A stretch of DNA of 64,000 nt from Xenorhabdus indica (GTDB taxonomy: Bacteria; Pseudomonadota; Gammaproteobacteria; Enterobacterales; Enterobacteriaceae). Location: positions 1-64,000 of the forward strand of contig NZ_NKHP01000009.1 in assembly GCF_014467235.1 (NCBI RefSeq). Direction: 5' to 3'. Numbering within the stretch: the stretch's first letter is position 1; every line of letters starts with the position of its first letter. Made by a program: the position numbers and the translations under genes. The notes beneath the pieces were generated by a model. The model had not been told where the DNA came from and made no database searches. It worked only from the letters and a program-made list of their open reading frames with translations. This document shows positions 1 to 8,993 of this stretch, piece by piece.

Positions 1-64
1 CTGGACTCGAACCAGTGACATACGGATTAACAGTCCGCCGTTCTACCGACTGAACTATGGAGGA
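1..64 (-). tRNA. tRNA-Asn(GUU), 3' end cut by window edge
   Basis: The minus strand reads TCCTCCATAGTTCAGTCGG onward with a GTT anticodon in the loop ACTGTTAAT, identical over the visible part to the two complete copies at 491-566 and 799-874. The acceptor 3' strand and CCA fall outside the window. It is transcribed leftwards from its own promoter at 92-120. Confidence 0.95.
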
Positions 65-91
65 ATTGTTGTGTTCCTGAGAACGAGGCGA

Positions 92-120
92 ATAATAGGT
101 GAATGGATAAGGGTTGTAAA
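92..120 (-). promoter_or_regulatory. sigma70 promoter of tRNA-Asn copy 1
   Basis: On the minus strand there is a -35 TTTACA (115-120), a 17-nt spacer and a -10 TATTAT (92-97). A GC-rich discriminator (CGCCTCG) lies just downstream, as in stable-RNA promoters under stringent control. The same arrangement is found before the other two copies. Confidence 0.8.
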
Positions 121-447
121 GCAGAAATAATGAAAAATAAGTTCAAGCGGTTGATAGTTATTCAATGTGATGATGTTTTATCATTTTTTGTGACGAAATA
201 TCACCAATGCTATAATTTTTATACCTTATATATAATATTAAGATTTCGTTGTATTTTCTGAAATAAGATCACGGAGAAAATTACAGGTAGAACTAATTAC
301 ATAGAACTAACAGGAAAGATTGTAGCGGAAAACATCGTCAATTTTTTATCTGTACAATAGGGGTATAAGTAATGATTGGATAGTTGGGATAAATGTGATT
401 GGGTCAGGTAGATGTGGTTATTAGCATTATTACCAGTAATAAAAGGT

Positions 448-485
448 AAAAAGCCCGACTAGCAGAGCTAACATCGGGCTTTTTA
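448..485 (-). terminator. rho-independent terminator of tRNA-Asn copy 2
   Basis: An inverted repeat AAGCCCGA / TCGGGCTT with a loop of about 15 nt is flanked by A and T tracts. It lies immediately 3' (minus strand) of the tRNA at 491-566. The same hairpin sequence recurs after copy 3. Confidence 0.85.
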
Positions 486-490
486 GAATT

Positions 491-566
491 TGGCTCCTCC
501 AACTGGACTCGAACCAGTGACATACGGATTAACAGTCCGCCGTTCTACCGACTGAACTATGGAGGA
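491..566 (-). tRNA. tRNA-Asn(GUU), copy 2
   Basis: A complete 76-nt gene with encoded CCA (TGG at 491-493 on the plus strand), a GGAGGA/TCCTCC acceptor stem, GTT anticodon and T-loop GGTTCGAGTCC. It closely matches enterobacterial tRNA-Asn. It decodes AAC/AAU. Confidence 0.97.
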
Positions 567-593
567 ATTGTTGTGTTCCTGAGAACGAGGCGA

Positions 594-622
594 ATAATAG
601 GGGAATACAGAGGAGTTGTAAA
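594..622 (-). promoter_or_regulatory. sigma70 promoter of tRNA-Asn copy 2
   Basis: Minus strand -35 TTTACA (617-622), 17-nt spacer, -10 TATTAT (594-599), with the same CGCCTCG discriminator as copy 1. The flanking sequence further upstream is also related to that of copy 1, so the duplicated unit includes the promoter. Confidence 0.8.
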
Positions 623-754
623 GAGAAAAAATAGAAAATAAATTCAATTGGTTAAGTAGTGTTCAGAGTGGCTATGTGGTGATAGAAAACGTATCTTGGC
701 AAGATAGAAAATTGTTCGTTAGAGTCAGAAATAACCCATAAAGGGGATAGATAG

Positions 755-793
755 CAAAAAACCCGACTAGCAGAGCTAACATCGGGCTTTTTA
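755..793 (-). terminator. rho-independent terminator of tRNA-Asn copy 3
   Basis: Same stem as at 448-485 (AGCCCGA / TCGGGCT with flanking A/T tracts), just 3' on the minus strand of the tRNA at 799-874. Each complete copy is therefore an independent transcription unit. Confidence 0.85.
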
Positions 794-798
794 GAATT

Positions 799-874
799 TG
801 GCTCCTCCAACTGGACTCGAACCAGTGACATACGGATTAACAGTCCGCCGTTCTACCGACTGAACTATGGAGGA
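799..874 (-). tRNA. tRNA-Asn(GUU), copy 3
   Basis: A complete 76-nt tRNA identical in sequence to copy 2, with encoded CCA. It starts 308 bp from the start of copy 2, marking a tandem gene duplication. Confidence 0.97.
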
Positions 875-901
875 ATTGCTGCGTTCCTGAGAACGAGGCG
901 A

Positions 902-930
902 ATATTAACGATGAACTCAGAGAGTGTCAA
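902..930 (-). promoter_or_regulatory. sigma70 promoter of tRNA-Asn copy 3
   Basis: Minus strand -35 TTGACA (consensus, 925-930), 17-nt spacer and -10 TAATAT (902-907), followed by the shared CGCCTCG discriminator. By sequence it is the best -35 of the three and is probably the ancestral promoter. Confidence 0.8.
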
Positions 931-991
931 CGCAAAAATTCTATTTTTCTATTGGTTGCTCATCATATGAGCGCATTGTGCTATGAATATG

Positions 992-1513
992 CTACTTTGC
1001 TGAAATTACATATTTTTGTTCAACCTTAGGAGGTTGAAAATAAGGTGATTGTTCTGAACACGCAATCATAAATACATCATAAAAACAAATTCCGTCTTTT
1101 CGCCTGATGATTCGTTTGATTTCATTCTTTATTTCGTTAGATACATTTGGATGAGCAAGTATTGTGTTGACAGCCTCCTGAGATACTTTTTCATCAACGA
1201 ACCACTCACCGTTGTAGCAGACGCGTAAATCTAGTACATCAATGTCTTCAAAATGATAAACCGGTTTGATATCAAACAGCAGAACGGCAGCCATGGTGAA
1301 AAAAAGTATGGTAAATAGAATAAGTGACCAAACACCAAAATAGGGGGTATACCACATCAGTACAGCGAGGAAAGCATAAGCAACGATCATTGCCAAAAAC
1401 AGGTATGGATGTTGGTGAATAAAAATGCTATTAAAGTGCACCTTACCATCTCGATGCTCTGCGAGATTGATCCGCTCAAGATCCTGAATCAATGTCTGTT
1501 TGATGATATCCAT
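992..1513 (-). CDS. ylaC: YlaC-family inner-membrane protein
   Basis: 173 aa. From memory of the E. coli protein (about 156 aa), the match is clear around YHFEDIDVLDLRVCYNGEW and the C-terminal FYDVF. Two adjacent hydrophobic segments (about residues 35-80: FLAMIVAYAFLAVLMW and SLILFTILFFTMAAVLLF) point to a membrane anchor with a cytoplasmic C-terminal part. Function is not established for the family. The frame stays open 62 codons upstream, but the Met at 1513 aligns with the known N-terminus, so it was chosen although its ribosome-binding site is weak. It is read towards the tRNA genes and away from the cold-shock gene. Confidence 0.85.
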   Translation of the reverse strand: MDIIKQTLIQDLERINLAEHRDGKVHFNSIFIHQHPYLFLAMIVAYAFLAVLMWYTPYFGVWSLILFTILFFTMAAVLLFDIKPVYHFEDIDVLDLRVCYNGEWFVDEKVSQEAVNTILAHPNVSNEIKNEIKRIIRRKDGICFYDVFMIACSEQSPYFQPPKVEQKYVISAK

Positions 1514-1817
1514 AATACTAGCCCAATTATTGTAGAAATCTGTTATCGAATTAAAAGTGTTAACCTTTTTAAGGTTACCATGCCCAGTGCATCCACCTGT
1601 ATAGCAATTACTTTTTTTTATTTGCAAAACTGTTATTGTCTGGAAAGAACATGAGAATTTTTTCTTAAGATAAAAGTTGAATAAATCAAATAAAATCATA
1701 ATTTCATCTATTTGTTCGGTTATTCTGTTCTAATATTGAGCGTATAAATTTTTTTTAGATCGATAATACATAAAAAGGTTGCTATTCCTGTGCGGTCGTG
1801 CGTTAATGCGTCTGGCC

Positions 1818-1828
1818 TGATAAACAGA
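1818..1828 (+). promoter_or_regulatory. possible cold-box in long cold-shock leader
   Basis: TGATAAACAGA matches 8 of 11 positions of the E. coli cspA cold box (TGACGTACAGA). It lies in a leader of up to about 250 nt before the cold-shock gene at 1993; such long structured leaders are known for cold-inducible csp genes. A hand match only. Confidence 0.35.
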
Positions 1829-1992
1829 CCTACTTTATGTACGACATCTTGAGTTAATGCGTTATGTGTAAAAGTGCTATCCTAAGTAGCCTTTGTAGAC
1901 CGTTTCCTTCTTAGTGCCTCCATAAGTAATAGCTGATACTGGCCAACACATGCCCGAGGTGGCGAGTTTTTTTTGATATATAGGAAAGTCAC

Positions 1993-2199
1993 ATGAAAAT
2001 GACAGGTCAAGTGAAGTGGTTCAACGAGTCCAAAGGTTTTGGTTTCATTACTCCAACCGATGGTAGCAAAGACGTATTCGTTCACTTCTCTGCCATTCAA
2101 GGTAACGGTTTCAAAACTCTGGCTGAAGGCCAGAACGTAGAGTTCACCATTGAAGATGGTGCCAAAGGCCCAGCAGCAGCAAACGTAACTGCTATCTAA
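1993..2199 (+). CDS. CspA-family cold-shock protein (CspE/CspC-like)
   Basis: 68 aa, the standard size of a single cold-shock domain. Both RNA-binding motifs are present: RNP1 KGFGFI (about residues 15-20) and RNP2 VFVHF (about 28-32), with the family ending [12 protein letters not shown]. These proteins bind single-stranded RNA/DNA in the cytoplasm, melt RNA structure and act as antiterminators. The start has AGGA 7 nt upstream; a second Met two codons later is possible. The N-terminal half resembles CspE most, but the long leader with a cold-box-like sequence fits a cold-inducible member, so no exact symbol is given. A terminator follows directly. Confidence 0.93.
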   Translation: MKMTGQVKWFNESKGFGFITPTDGSKDVFVHFSAIQGNGFKTLAEGQNVEFTIEDGAKGPAAANVTAI

Positions 2200-2220
2200 T
2201 TTAGCCTTCATGCCTTATTA

Positions 2221-2258
2221 AGCTCGTCATGCTAAAATGCCTTGGCGGGCTTTTTGTT
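2221..2258 (+). terminator. rho-independent terminator after csp gene
   Basis: AGCTCGTCATGC pairs, with G-U pairs and one mismatch, with GCCTTGGCGGGCT, followed by TTTTTGTTT. It lies 21 nt after the stop codon. Confidence 0.8.
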
Positions 2259-3028
2259 TATAGGATGATTTTTAATAAAAAAATAACATTTATATATTAT
2301 AAACTACGGTAATTTTTTTATTGAACAGGTGATAAAGATAGCATTTTTTTTAGTTCATTTATTAATTAAGGTCTTTACTTATCAATTTTACCTGTTTATA
2401 CTCCCGGCCAAATTCTATCGGAGTGCTGATAATTGAACAGTCAAAGTTTTAGGTTTAATAAAAAATAATCCGGTAAGCTGTTCATTTACATTCAATTACT
2501 GCTTACCTGAAATGGTGTGCAGTACTGCTTCAATCCCACGAGTTGTACTCTCCCGAAAAATCACGCAATGCTGTAGAGCTGCTATTTTAAATCTTTAAAT
2601 CTTTAAATATAGTATCAACAGGTATGTCGGGGTATCTATAATGCAATTTTATACTCATTCCTTGTTCCCTCCGGGGACATATCAATAACCAGATCGAATT
2701 TCTGTATTCGATCCTGTTCCTATTGTACAAAATAAAGAGATTATTTCTTTAGGCCACCCGTTGAACCTTAGCTCAATTCAAAAACATGAATAGCGATTAG
2801 AGATAGTACCTGCAAAGCGTAAGATCATTTTAATTGCAGGCTTGAGATTATCTGAAACCTTGAAGCCAATAAGTACTCAGCTATAAAAAGCTTGAATTAA
2901 GCTGGATCCTATACCTAATAGATTTTGGGTTGCAGCGTAGAGGCTGTAAATGAGCTAAGCCAATGAATAAATAACCTGGCAGGGAAAAGGAATATATTTA
3001 TCCATTTTAATATTATTGGGAGAGTGTC
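2259..3028. other. 770-bp intergenic region before mgtC
   Basis: No open frame of coding character is visible. The stretch is AT-rich and contains short direct repeats (ATCTTTAA twice near 2590-2607). In Salmonella mgtC has a long regulatory leader, so part of this may be an mgtC leader; I could not identify its hairpins or a PhoP box with confidence. Confidence 0.3.
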
Positions 3029-3727
3029 ATGTTTTTAACATCTATTGCTATCCATTTACTATCCGCTATGTGTTTCGGGGCATTAATTGGTGCAGAACGT
3101 CAGTGGCGTCAACGCATGGCAGGATTGAGAACCAATGCTTTAGTTGCCACTGGTGCTGCGGTTTTTATTCTCTGTTCAATATCAACTTCGACTGATAGCC
3201 CCGGACGTATTGCTGCGCAGATTGTATCCGGTATTGGTTTTCTTGGTGCTGGCGTGATCATGAGAGAAGGAATGAATATTCGTGGTTTAAATACAGCGGC
3301 AACTTTATGGTGCTCGGCAGGTATTGGGGTTTTGTGTGGGTTAGGGCAATATTGGTCAGCGAGTATTGCAACTGCAATAATTCTATCCGCAAATATTTTG
3401 TTGAGAGAAGCGGCTCAGAGAATTAATGCCCAGCCTCAACAACTAGCCTTAGATTTAGAGCAGTGTTATAAAATCCAAATTATCTGTGATATTGGTGATG
3501 AAATATTAATCAGAACGCTGATCCTGCAAGCAATTAATGGATTAAACATTCGGCTACAATCATTAAGTAGTACTGATACCCTCCAACCAAATAGACTTGA
3601 GGTGTGTGCAGAAATATTGGCAACACCTGCGAAGCAAAAAGAGATCGAATCGATTGTTTGCCGAGTGAGTTTAGAAAAAAGCGTTAGCTCAGTTAACTGG
3701 AAAATTGCTGCTGAGTTACCCGCTTAG
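3029..3727 (+). CDS. mgtC: MgtC virulence/magnesium-stress membrane protein
   Basis: 232 aa, the usual MgtC length. The N-terminal half is a set of about five hydrophobic helices carrying the family signatures GALIGAERQWRQRMAGLRTN (about 18-37), GIGFLGAGVIM (about 69-79) and LNTAATLWCSAGIGVLCG. The C-terminal 80 residues form the soluble ACT-like part found in the Salmonella-type members. MgtC acts in the inner membrane; it is known to support growth at low Mg2+ and in macrophages and to inhibit the F1Fo ATP synthase. GGGAG precedes the ATG. It is intact, whereas the mgtB homologue that follows, as in the Salmonella mgtCB operon, is in ruins. Confidence 0.95.
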   Translation: MFLTSIAIHLLSAMCFGALIGAERQWRQRMAGLRTNALVATGAAVFILCSISTSTDSPGRIAAQIVSGIGFLGAGVIMREGMNIRGLNTAATLWCSAGIGVLCGLGQYWSASIATAIILSANILLREAAQRINAQPQQLALDLEQCYKIQIICDIGDEILIRTLILQAINGLNIRLQSLSSTDTLQPNRLEVCAEILATPAKQKEIESIVCRVSLEKSVSSVNWKIAAELPA

Positions 3728-4043
3728 AATAATTTTATATAAGTAATTTAATTATTTTATAAGAAGCTTATGTGGACGATCCTCCTTCATTTCTTAGTAT
3801 GAATAAGGTGTTGCCTATGAAATAACGTCATTATATTAATAATATAGAATGGTATTGATTATAAATACTTTCATTAATGATAATGAACATTATTCTCAGT
3901 TAGGCAACCCCAAAAACTTTATAAATTCTTCTCTATTAGCAAAGAAGAGGTAACTATTAAGATGGAAAATTGAGTATCGCGTGTATGATTGAGAGCGCCG
4001 TCACAAAAACTAATTAATCATTTCAGAAAAGAATTTATCATAG

Positions 4044-4099
4044 TTCAACACTTCAACACTTCAACACTTCAACACTTCAACACTTCAACACTTCAACAT
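4044..4099 (+). repeat. 8-bp tandem repeat, 7 units
   Basis: Six perfect TTCAACAC units followed by TTCAACAT. It sits in non-coding DNA between mgtC and the mgtB remnant. A slippage-prone tract; no gene depends on its frame. Confidence 0.95.
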
Positions 4100-4189
4100 C
4101 GGGATAAAAGCTTTTATCAAAGTGGGATAATAAACTAAAGGATCAGGTAATTATCAGATATGGAAGTCAAAGAAAGTAGAGATTCGTTT

Positions 4190-5460
4190 TCTTCACAGCT
4201 ACAGAAAAATTGATGAGTTACCTTTTAGCTGTGTTAGTTGGAAGTTATCAATTTTTGTGTAGAAACCACAGAAAAACTACCAATTGATTCTCAAAGGTAT
4301 AGCAAAAAGGATGTGATCTGTTTGCTGCCATGTGTAGAAAAAAGGAGTAGCTATTCCTTTCACTGAAGAAAGTCGTAACAATATCATGTAATTGATTAGC
4401 TGTTATAACGAACAAGGTTTCAGGGTGTTAATCTTAGCAATACGTGAATTAAATCTTGATGACGTGAAATATTTACTTTCTGTTACTAACTAAAAAGAGT
4501 GAGTATTTCGGTTACGGTGTTTGCCGAAGATAATTCTGTCATTACCGTTAAAATTTTTCATGATATGGAGTTAGATATTGAGAATATTCTTAGTTGCCTT
4601 GATATTGAATGTATGAGTGATGAAAACCTTTCAAAAGAAGTGGAATTAAGATCTCTTAATTCTTCGGAAAAAATCATGCATTTTAAAGACACTACAAAAT
4701 AATAAGCATGCAATAGATCTTTCTGATGATGGAATAAATGATATACCGATATTGCAGTATGTCGGAGTATTTGTGTGGAGATTGGGATGGATATCGCAAA
4801 GGAATTTGCAGGTATCATTTTGCTTGATAAAAATCAGATGGTATTAGGAGAAGGCGTAAAAAGAGAAGGAAAACGTTTGGTAATATTATGTGGTATTTAA
4901 ATATGACGGTCAGATCGAATTTGGGAATGTATTTTCTGTATTGGTAGCCAGTTCATTTATTCTATTTTTACCTATGTTAACCATTTATTAACTTGTACAA
5001 AACCTAATGTACGATATTTCACATTAAGTCTTTGTCATGGGATAAAATGGATAAAAGTTTCTTGAGAAAACCTCTCAAATAGGATGTGAAAAATATTGGG
5101 TATTTTATGCTCTGACACTTTCTATTTTCTATATTACAACATATTTTATATGGTATTTATCTGAACTAATAGTGTATAACATTAAGCCGTATTTCAATCT
5201 GGAGAGTAGTGTAACAGGTGTTATCATGAAAATCAGGTGTACATATGTTGCGCAAAAAACTGATTGTATAAAGTACCGTCGTTTTACCTGTATTATTGAT
5301 GGCATTAATAACAATGGCATTAGGTAGTTACATATCATGATCATCATTTACTACTTTCATAAGGGTTAAAACTGTTACCTTGGGAATATTTTCCTTGATT
5401 AATTGAGGAAACTTATAAGCTACTGTATTGTCATTCATGTGATAAAATGATTTTATATTC
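4190..5460 (+). pseudogene. mgtB: decayed Mg2+-transporting P-type ATPase (mgtB/mgtA type)
   Basis: Reading across frames recovers the C-terminal half of MgtA/MgtB in order: KIDELPF and QLILKG (nucleotide-binding domain, 4200-4300), YNEQGFRVLILAIREL (about 4400-4450), a 67-codon open piece at 4499-4702 holding the counterpart of the MSDAELAREVE region, DDGINDIPIL (the conserved hinge GDGINDAPAL, about 4720), EFGNVFSVLVASSFILFLPM and LVQNLMYDIS (about 4915-5030), and a last YFP near the end. Frameshifts and stops (TAA, TAG) occur throughout, and the N-terminal half with the phosphorylated Asp loop is not seen. The working gene would import Mg2+. The position after mgtC mirrors the Salmonella mgtCB operon. 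The limits are approximate. Confidence 0.85.
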
Positions 5461-7038
5461 ATAGTATTGGTGAATGATTGTGAGTAATTCCCATTAATTA
5501 ATGTCTTCTTCTATCTTGATTAAGAAAATAGCCATCACAATTTTCGTATCAATAACTCTGTCTATTGATGATTTTTGGCAGATATTTTGAATAGGTATTG
5601 ATGTTATTCTTTAACTACGAACCTGCTATCATAATAATTATAAACTTAACGGAGTAATAGAATTATCTTTGTATGCTATTTTTTTTATTTGAATTGTATT
5701 ATTACATTACTTGTTATTATTTATATTTCAAATTAAGAAAAATAAGACACTATCTGTTTTTATTCCAACTATTGTTTTTTCTCATTCTACTTAAACTGTA
5801 AATTACTTTTTAAATTTAGTTTTGTTTTATATAATAATTTATTGGGTAATTTACCTTTTGGAATTATTTTGTTTCTGGATTTATCCTATTTAAGGAAATT
5901 AATATTAGGGAAATAGGTTATTTTGTACTTTATATGTTAGTTTATAAACTGGTCAGATGAGTGTCATAAACATCGATTATTCTTAACATTTGTGAGGGCG
6001 TGGAGGATGTGTGTTATAATTTTTTCTTATGTTTTTGGCTTGTGGAGTGCTCCGTGGCTGTAAACAACTGACAATGAGGTTTTCGTTAAAATAATGTCAA
6101 AAGCTATCCTTCTGTGGGCTATTTTTGATAAGTAAAATTTATAAATTGTGATGATTTGGTAAAGTGGTACTGGCATTGTTATGTGGTGGGATTTGTTGGG
6201 GGATTGGAGACTCGTTGATTGCTATTGCTCTGGGGTAAAGATGCAGATGTTTTTTTATTTCAACATCATACTGTATTTTATCTTATTTTTGTGATCTGTG
6301 CGATACTTGTACTCTAAGTGATGTCGATGTCGCCTCGGTCATTGTGTGAAAATAGTACAATCGTAAATTAAAAATGATCAGAGTGGTATCTTTTTAATAA
6401 CTAGTATTCACATATGATTAATAAATTTGGCATAACTATGATCTAAATCAACTAATAGTGGAAGATGAGTGCTTACCCACATTATCAGGAAACAATTTTT
6501 AATAATATTTTGATAATTTAGCTAAAGAAAGGATTTTTTATCGTTATTTTAAATTTATAAGTTTAATAGATCGTATAAAACAAAAAATGGTCTCTAATAT
6601 TTTTATTTAAATAATTTAACTTATTAATTATAGACTATTTTTTGTTTTCTTTTGCTTGAATAGTTAATGAGCTAGAATCATAATAAAAAAAGGTAGTTTT
6701 GTGATGTATGTCACATAGTATTTAAAATGACATATATTCTCCGTTGTATAAATTGATGATTCAGGAGTAAAGTTAATTAGTATTAAGAATATTCTTAATC
6801 AATTGTGGCAAGTTCATTATCCAGATGACGCAATAATACTTTTACAATCCATTACCGAAATATTTTAGAAATTGGGCGATCCCAAGAGTAATACAAAGGA
6901 CAGTTACTGCTCTGGCTAAAGATGTATATTTCAGTTATGTCGGAGATTATTGAATCTCATGCTACTGGTAATTTTGTCGTGAGTGATTCTTTGATCACTT
7001 AATTGATTTTTTCATGTAATCGGACGGGATATATAGAA
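5461..7038. other. AT-rich gene-poor region upstream of flhD
   Basis: About 1.6 kb without a convincing gene. Around 6840-7000 a frame reads with coding-like residues (for example GQLLLWLKMYISVMSEIIES, about 6898-6957) but has an internal stop and no start, so it may be a decayed gene; I do not recognise it. The rest is very AT-rich and stop-laden. The right part must contain the flhDC promoter; the CRP site is listed separately. Confidence 0.4.
6700..6715 (+). promoter_or_regulatory. CRP-cAMP binding site upstream of flhDC
   Basis: TGTGA-TGTATG-TCACA is a perfect consensus CRP half-site pair with the standard 6-bp spacer. It lies 324 bp upstream of the flhD start. In E. coli flhDC is activated by CRP bound upstream of a promoter with a long leader, so the placement fits. 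Confidence 0.75.
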
Positions 7039-7389
7039 ATGAGTACGGTTGAATTGCTCAAACATATTTATGACATAAATTTATCGTATTTGCTTTTAGC
7101 ACAACGGCTAATTAACCATGAGAAAGCGTCTGCGATGTTCCGTTTAGGTATTAGTGAATCTATGGCTGATACGTTGGCCGAGCTGACATTGCCTCAGTTA
7201 GTAAAATTAGCTGAAACAAACCAACTGATTTGCCATTTTCGGTTTGAAGATCACGAAACTGTACAGCAGTTGACGAAGGAATCACGGGTAGATGATTTGC
7301 AACAAATCCATACAGGGATCTTGCTATCTACCCATCTTTTTCAACAGTTATCCACTCAGGATGACGCTTCAATCAAGAAAAGAGCATAA
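7039..7389 (+). CDS. flhD: flagellar master regulator subunit FlhD
   Basis: 116 aa, the same length as the E. coli protein. The frame is open 12 codons upstream, but Met at 7039 ([20 protein letters not shown]) aligns with the known N-terminus. Very high conservation at [18 protein letters not shown] and [13 protein letters not shown]. FlhD forms the FlhD4C2 heterohexamer that activates class 2 flagellar promoters with sigma70. flhC follows after 2 nt, so the two are translationally coupled. A CRP site lies upstream. Confidence 0.97.
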   Translation: MSTVELLKHIYDINLSYLLLAQRLINHEKASAMFRLGISESMADTLAELTLPQLVKLAETNQLICHFRFEDHETVQQLTKESRVDDLQQIHTGILLSTHLFQQLSTQDDASIKKRA

Positions 7390-7391
7390 AG

Positions 7392-7973
7392 ATGGTTGAG
7401 AAAAGTATTGTCCAGGAAGCTAAAGATATTCAGTTGGCAATGGAGCTCATCACTTTAGGCGCACGGCTGCAGATGCTTGAGAGTGAAACGCAATTAAGCC
7501 GGGGAAGGTTGATCAAACTGTATAAAGAATTGCGGGGAAGCCCTCCGCCTAAAGGGATGCTCCCCTTTTCGACGGATTGGTTTATGACTTGGGAACAGAA
7601 TATTCATTCTTCCATGTTCTACAATGCTTACCGTTTCCTGTTGAAAAGTGGACATTGTGCTGGTGTTGAAGCTGTAGTAAAGGCTTATAGATTATATCTT
7701 GAGCAATGCCCTCCGGCGAGTGAAGATGGGCCAGTTTTGGCTCTAACCAGAGCCTGGACTCTCATTCGTTTTGTCGACAGTGGGATGTTGCAGCCAACCG
7801 AGTGTCGCTGTTGTGGTGGAACTTTTATCACACATGCTCACCAACCGGTAAATAGCTTTGTTTGTAGTCTTTGCCAGCCGCCTTCAAGAGCAGTAAAAAA
7901 ACGTAAACTTTCCACGCAACCTGCCGATACTAATTCACAACTGCTGGATGGATTTGCTCAGCAAGCTATGTGA
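7392..7973 (+). CDS. flhC: flagellar master regulator subunit FlhC
   Basis: 193 aa, as in E. coli. The zinc-binding cysteines of the DNA-contacting subunit are present as CRCC (about residues 137-140) and CSLC (about 157-160). With FlhD it binds upstream of class 2 flagellar operons. The N-terminal [19 protein letters not shown] is typical. The start lies 2 nt after the flhD stop. A 136-bp gap to motA follows. Confidence 0.97.
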   Translation: MVEKSIVQEAKDIQLAMELITLGARLQMLESETQLSRGRLIKLYKELRGSPPPKGMLPFSTDWFMTWEQNIHSSMFYNAYRFLLKSGHCAGVEAVVKAYRLYLEQCPPASEDGPVLALTRAWTLIRFVDSGMLQPTECRCCGGTFITHAHQPVNSFVCSLCQPPSRAVKKRKLSTQPADTNSQLLDGFAQQAM

Positions 7974-8109
7974 ATTTAAATGGGAAAGTGAAAACTAGGT
8001 TACAGGTTTTGGTTACTCTGGCCTGTAATCTACAGCCATCCTCTTCCTCATTGACTAATTTGCCCTGTTCAAATCCCATCTGCTCACCAACTTAGCTAAA
8101 GGATATCGC

Positions 8110-8991
8110 GTGTTAGTACTTTTAGGATATATCATGGTTTTTGGTGCGGTAATTGGTGGCTATCTGCTTGTCGGTGGTCACATGGGCGCACTTTATCAGC
8201 CAGCGGAATTTTTGATTATTACAGGTGCGGGCATTGGTGCTTTTATCGTGGGCAACAATGGCAAGGCGATAAAGGCTACATTGCGTGTTTTACCAAAAGT
8301 ATTGCGTAGATCAAAATACAATAAAGCGATGTACATGGATCTGATGGCTTTACAGTTTCGTCTGCTATCCAAATCCCGCCAGCATGGGCTTTTGGCTCTG
8401 GAGCGTGATATTGAGAATCCGCAACAGAGTGATATCTTCACACAGTATCCCCGCTTACTAAAAGATCCTTATCTGATGAACTTCATCACGGATTATATGC
8501 GCTTGATCATTAGCGGTAATATGAATCCACATGAAATCGAAGCCCTCATGGATGAAGAAATCGAGACTTATGAGCAGGAAAGTGAAGTTCCTGCAACCAG
8601 TCTGACAATGGTGGGAGATTCATTGCCAGCATTTGGGATTGTTGCGGCTGTAATGGGGGTAGTTCATGCGTTAGGTTCGGCAGATCGGCCAGCAGGAGAA
8701 CTCGGAGTATTGATTGCTCACGCAATGGTAGGAACATTTCTGGGAATTTTACTGGCTTACGGTTTTGTTTCGCCTTTAGCGACTTTGTTGCGTCAGCGCA
8801 GTAGTGAGCAGGTAAAAATGATGCAATGTATTAAAGTTACTCTGCTTTCCAGCATGAATGGTTATGCCCCACAAATTGCGGTTGAATTTGGTCGTAAAAC
8901 ATTATTTCTCACAGATCGTCCTTCATTTACAGAACTTGAAGAGCATGTTCGTAGGGTTAAGGCTCCTGTACAACAAGAAGCTGAAGACTAA
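8110..8991 (+). CDS. motA: flagellar stator protein MotA
   Basis: 293 aa (E. coli 295). It starts with GTG in the frame giving [19 protein letters not shown], which matches the known N-terminus. Four membrane helices; the conserved proline and channel segments [22 protein letters not shown] and [13 protein letters not shown] are intact, and the cytoplasmic loop carries the charged stretch ALMDEEIET that contacts FliG. MotA and MotB form the proton-driven stator. First gene of the mot-che series; no sigma28 consensus could be seen in the 136 bp before it. Confidence 0.97.
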   Translation: MLVLLGYIMVFGAVIGGYLLVGGHMGALYQPAEFLIITGAGIGAFIVGNNGKAIKATLRVLPKVLRRSKYNKAMYMDLMALQFRLLSKSRQHGLLALERDIENPQQSDIFTQYPRLLKDPYLMNFITDYMRLIISGNMNPHEIEALMDEEIETYEQESEVPATSLTMVGDSLPAFGIVAAVMGVVHALGSADRPAGELGVLIAHAMVGTFLGILLAYGFVSPLATLLRQRSSEQVKMMQCIKVTLLSSMNGYAPQIAVEFGRKTLFLTDRPSFTELEEHVRRVKAPVQQEAED

Positions 8992-8993
8992 TT

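Noticed and set aside
1..874. Spaced repeats at the left edge as a CRISPR array or mobile repeats
   Set aside because: The repeats are complete tRNA-Asn genes with promoters and terminators.
1514..1699. N-terminal extension of YlaC
   Set aside because: The extra 62 codons do not resemble the family N-terminus and have no membrane or signal character that fits.
4044..4099. Possible CRISPR-like array
   Set aside because: The units are 8 bp and contiguous with no spacers; it is a simple tandem repeat.
4499..4702. A 67-codon open frame that could be called a small gene
   Set aside because: Its translation aligns with the nucleotide-binding domain of MgtA/MgtB and it is flanked by further pieces of the same protein; it is part of the pseudogene.
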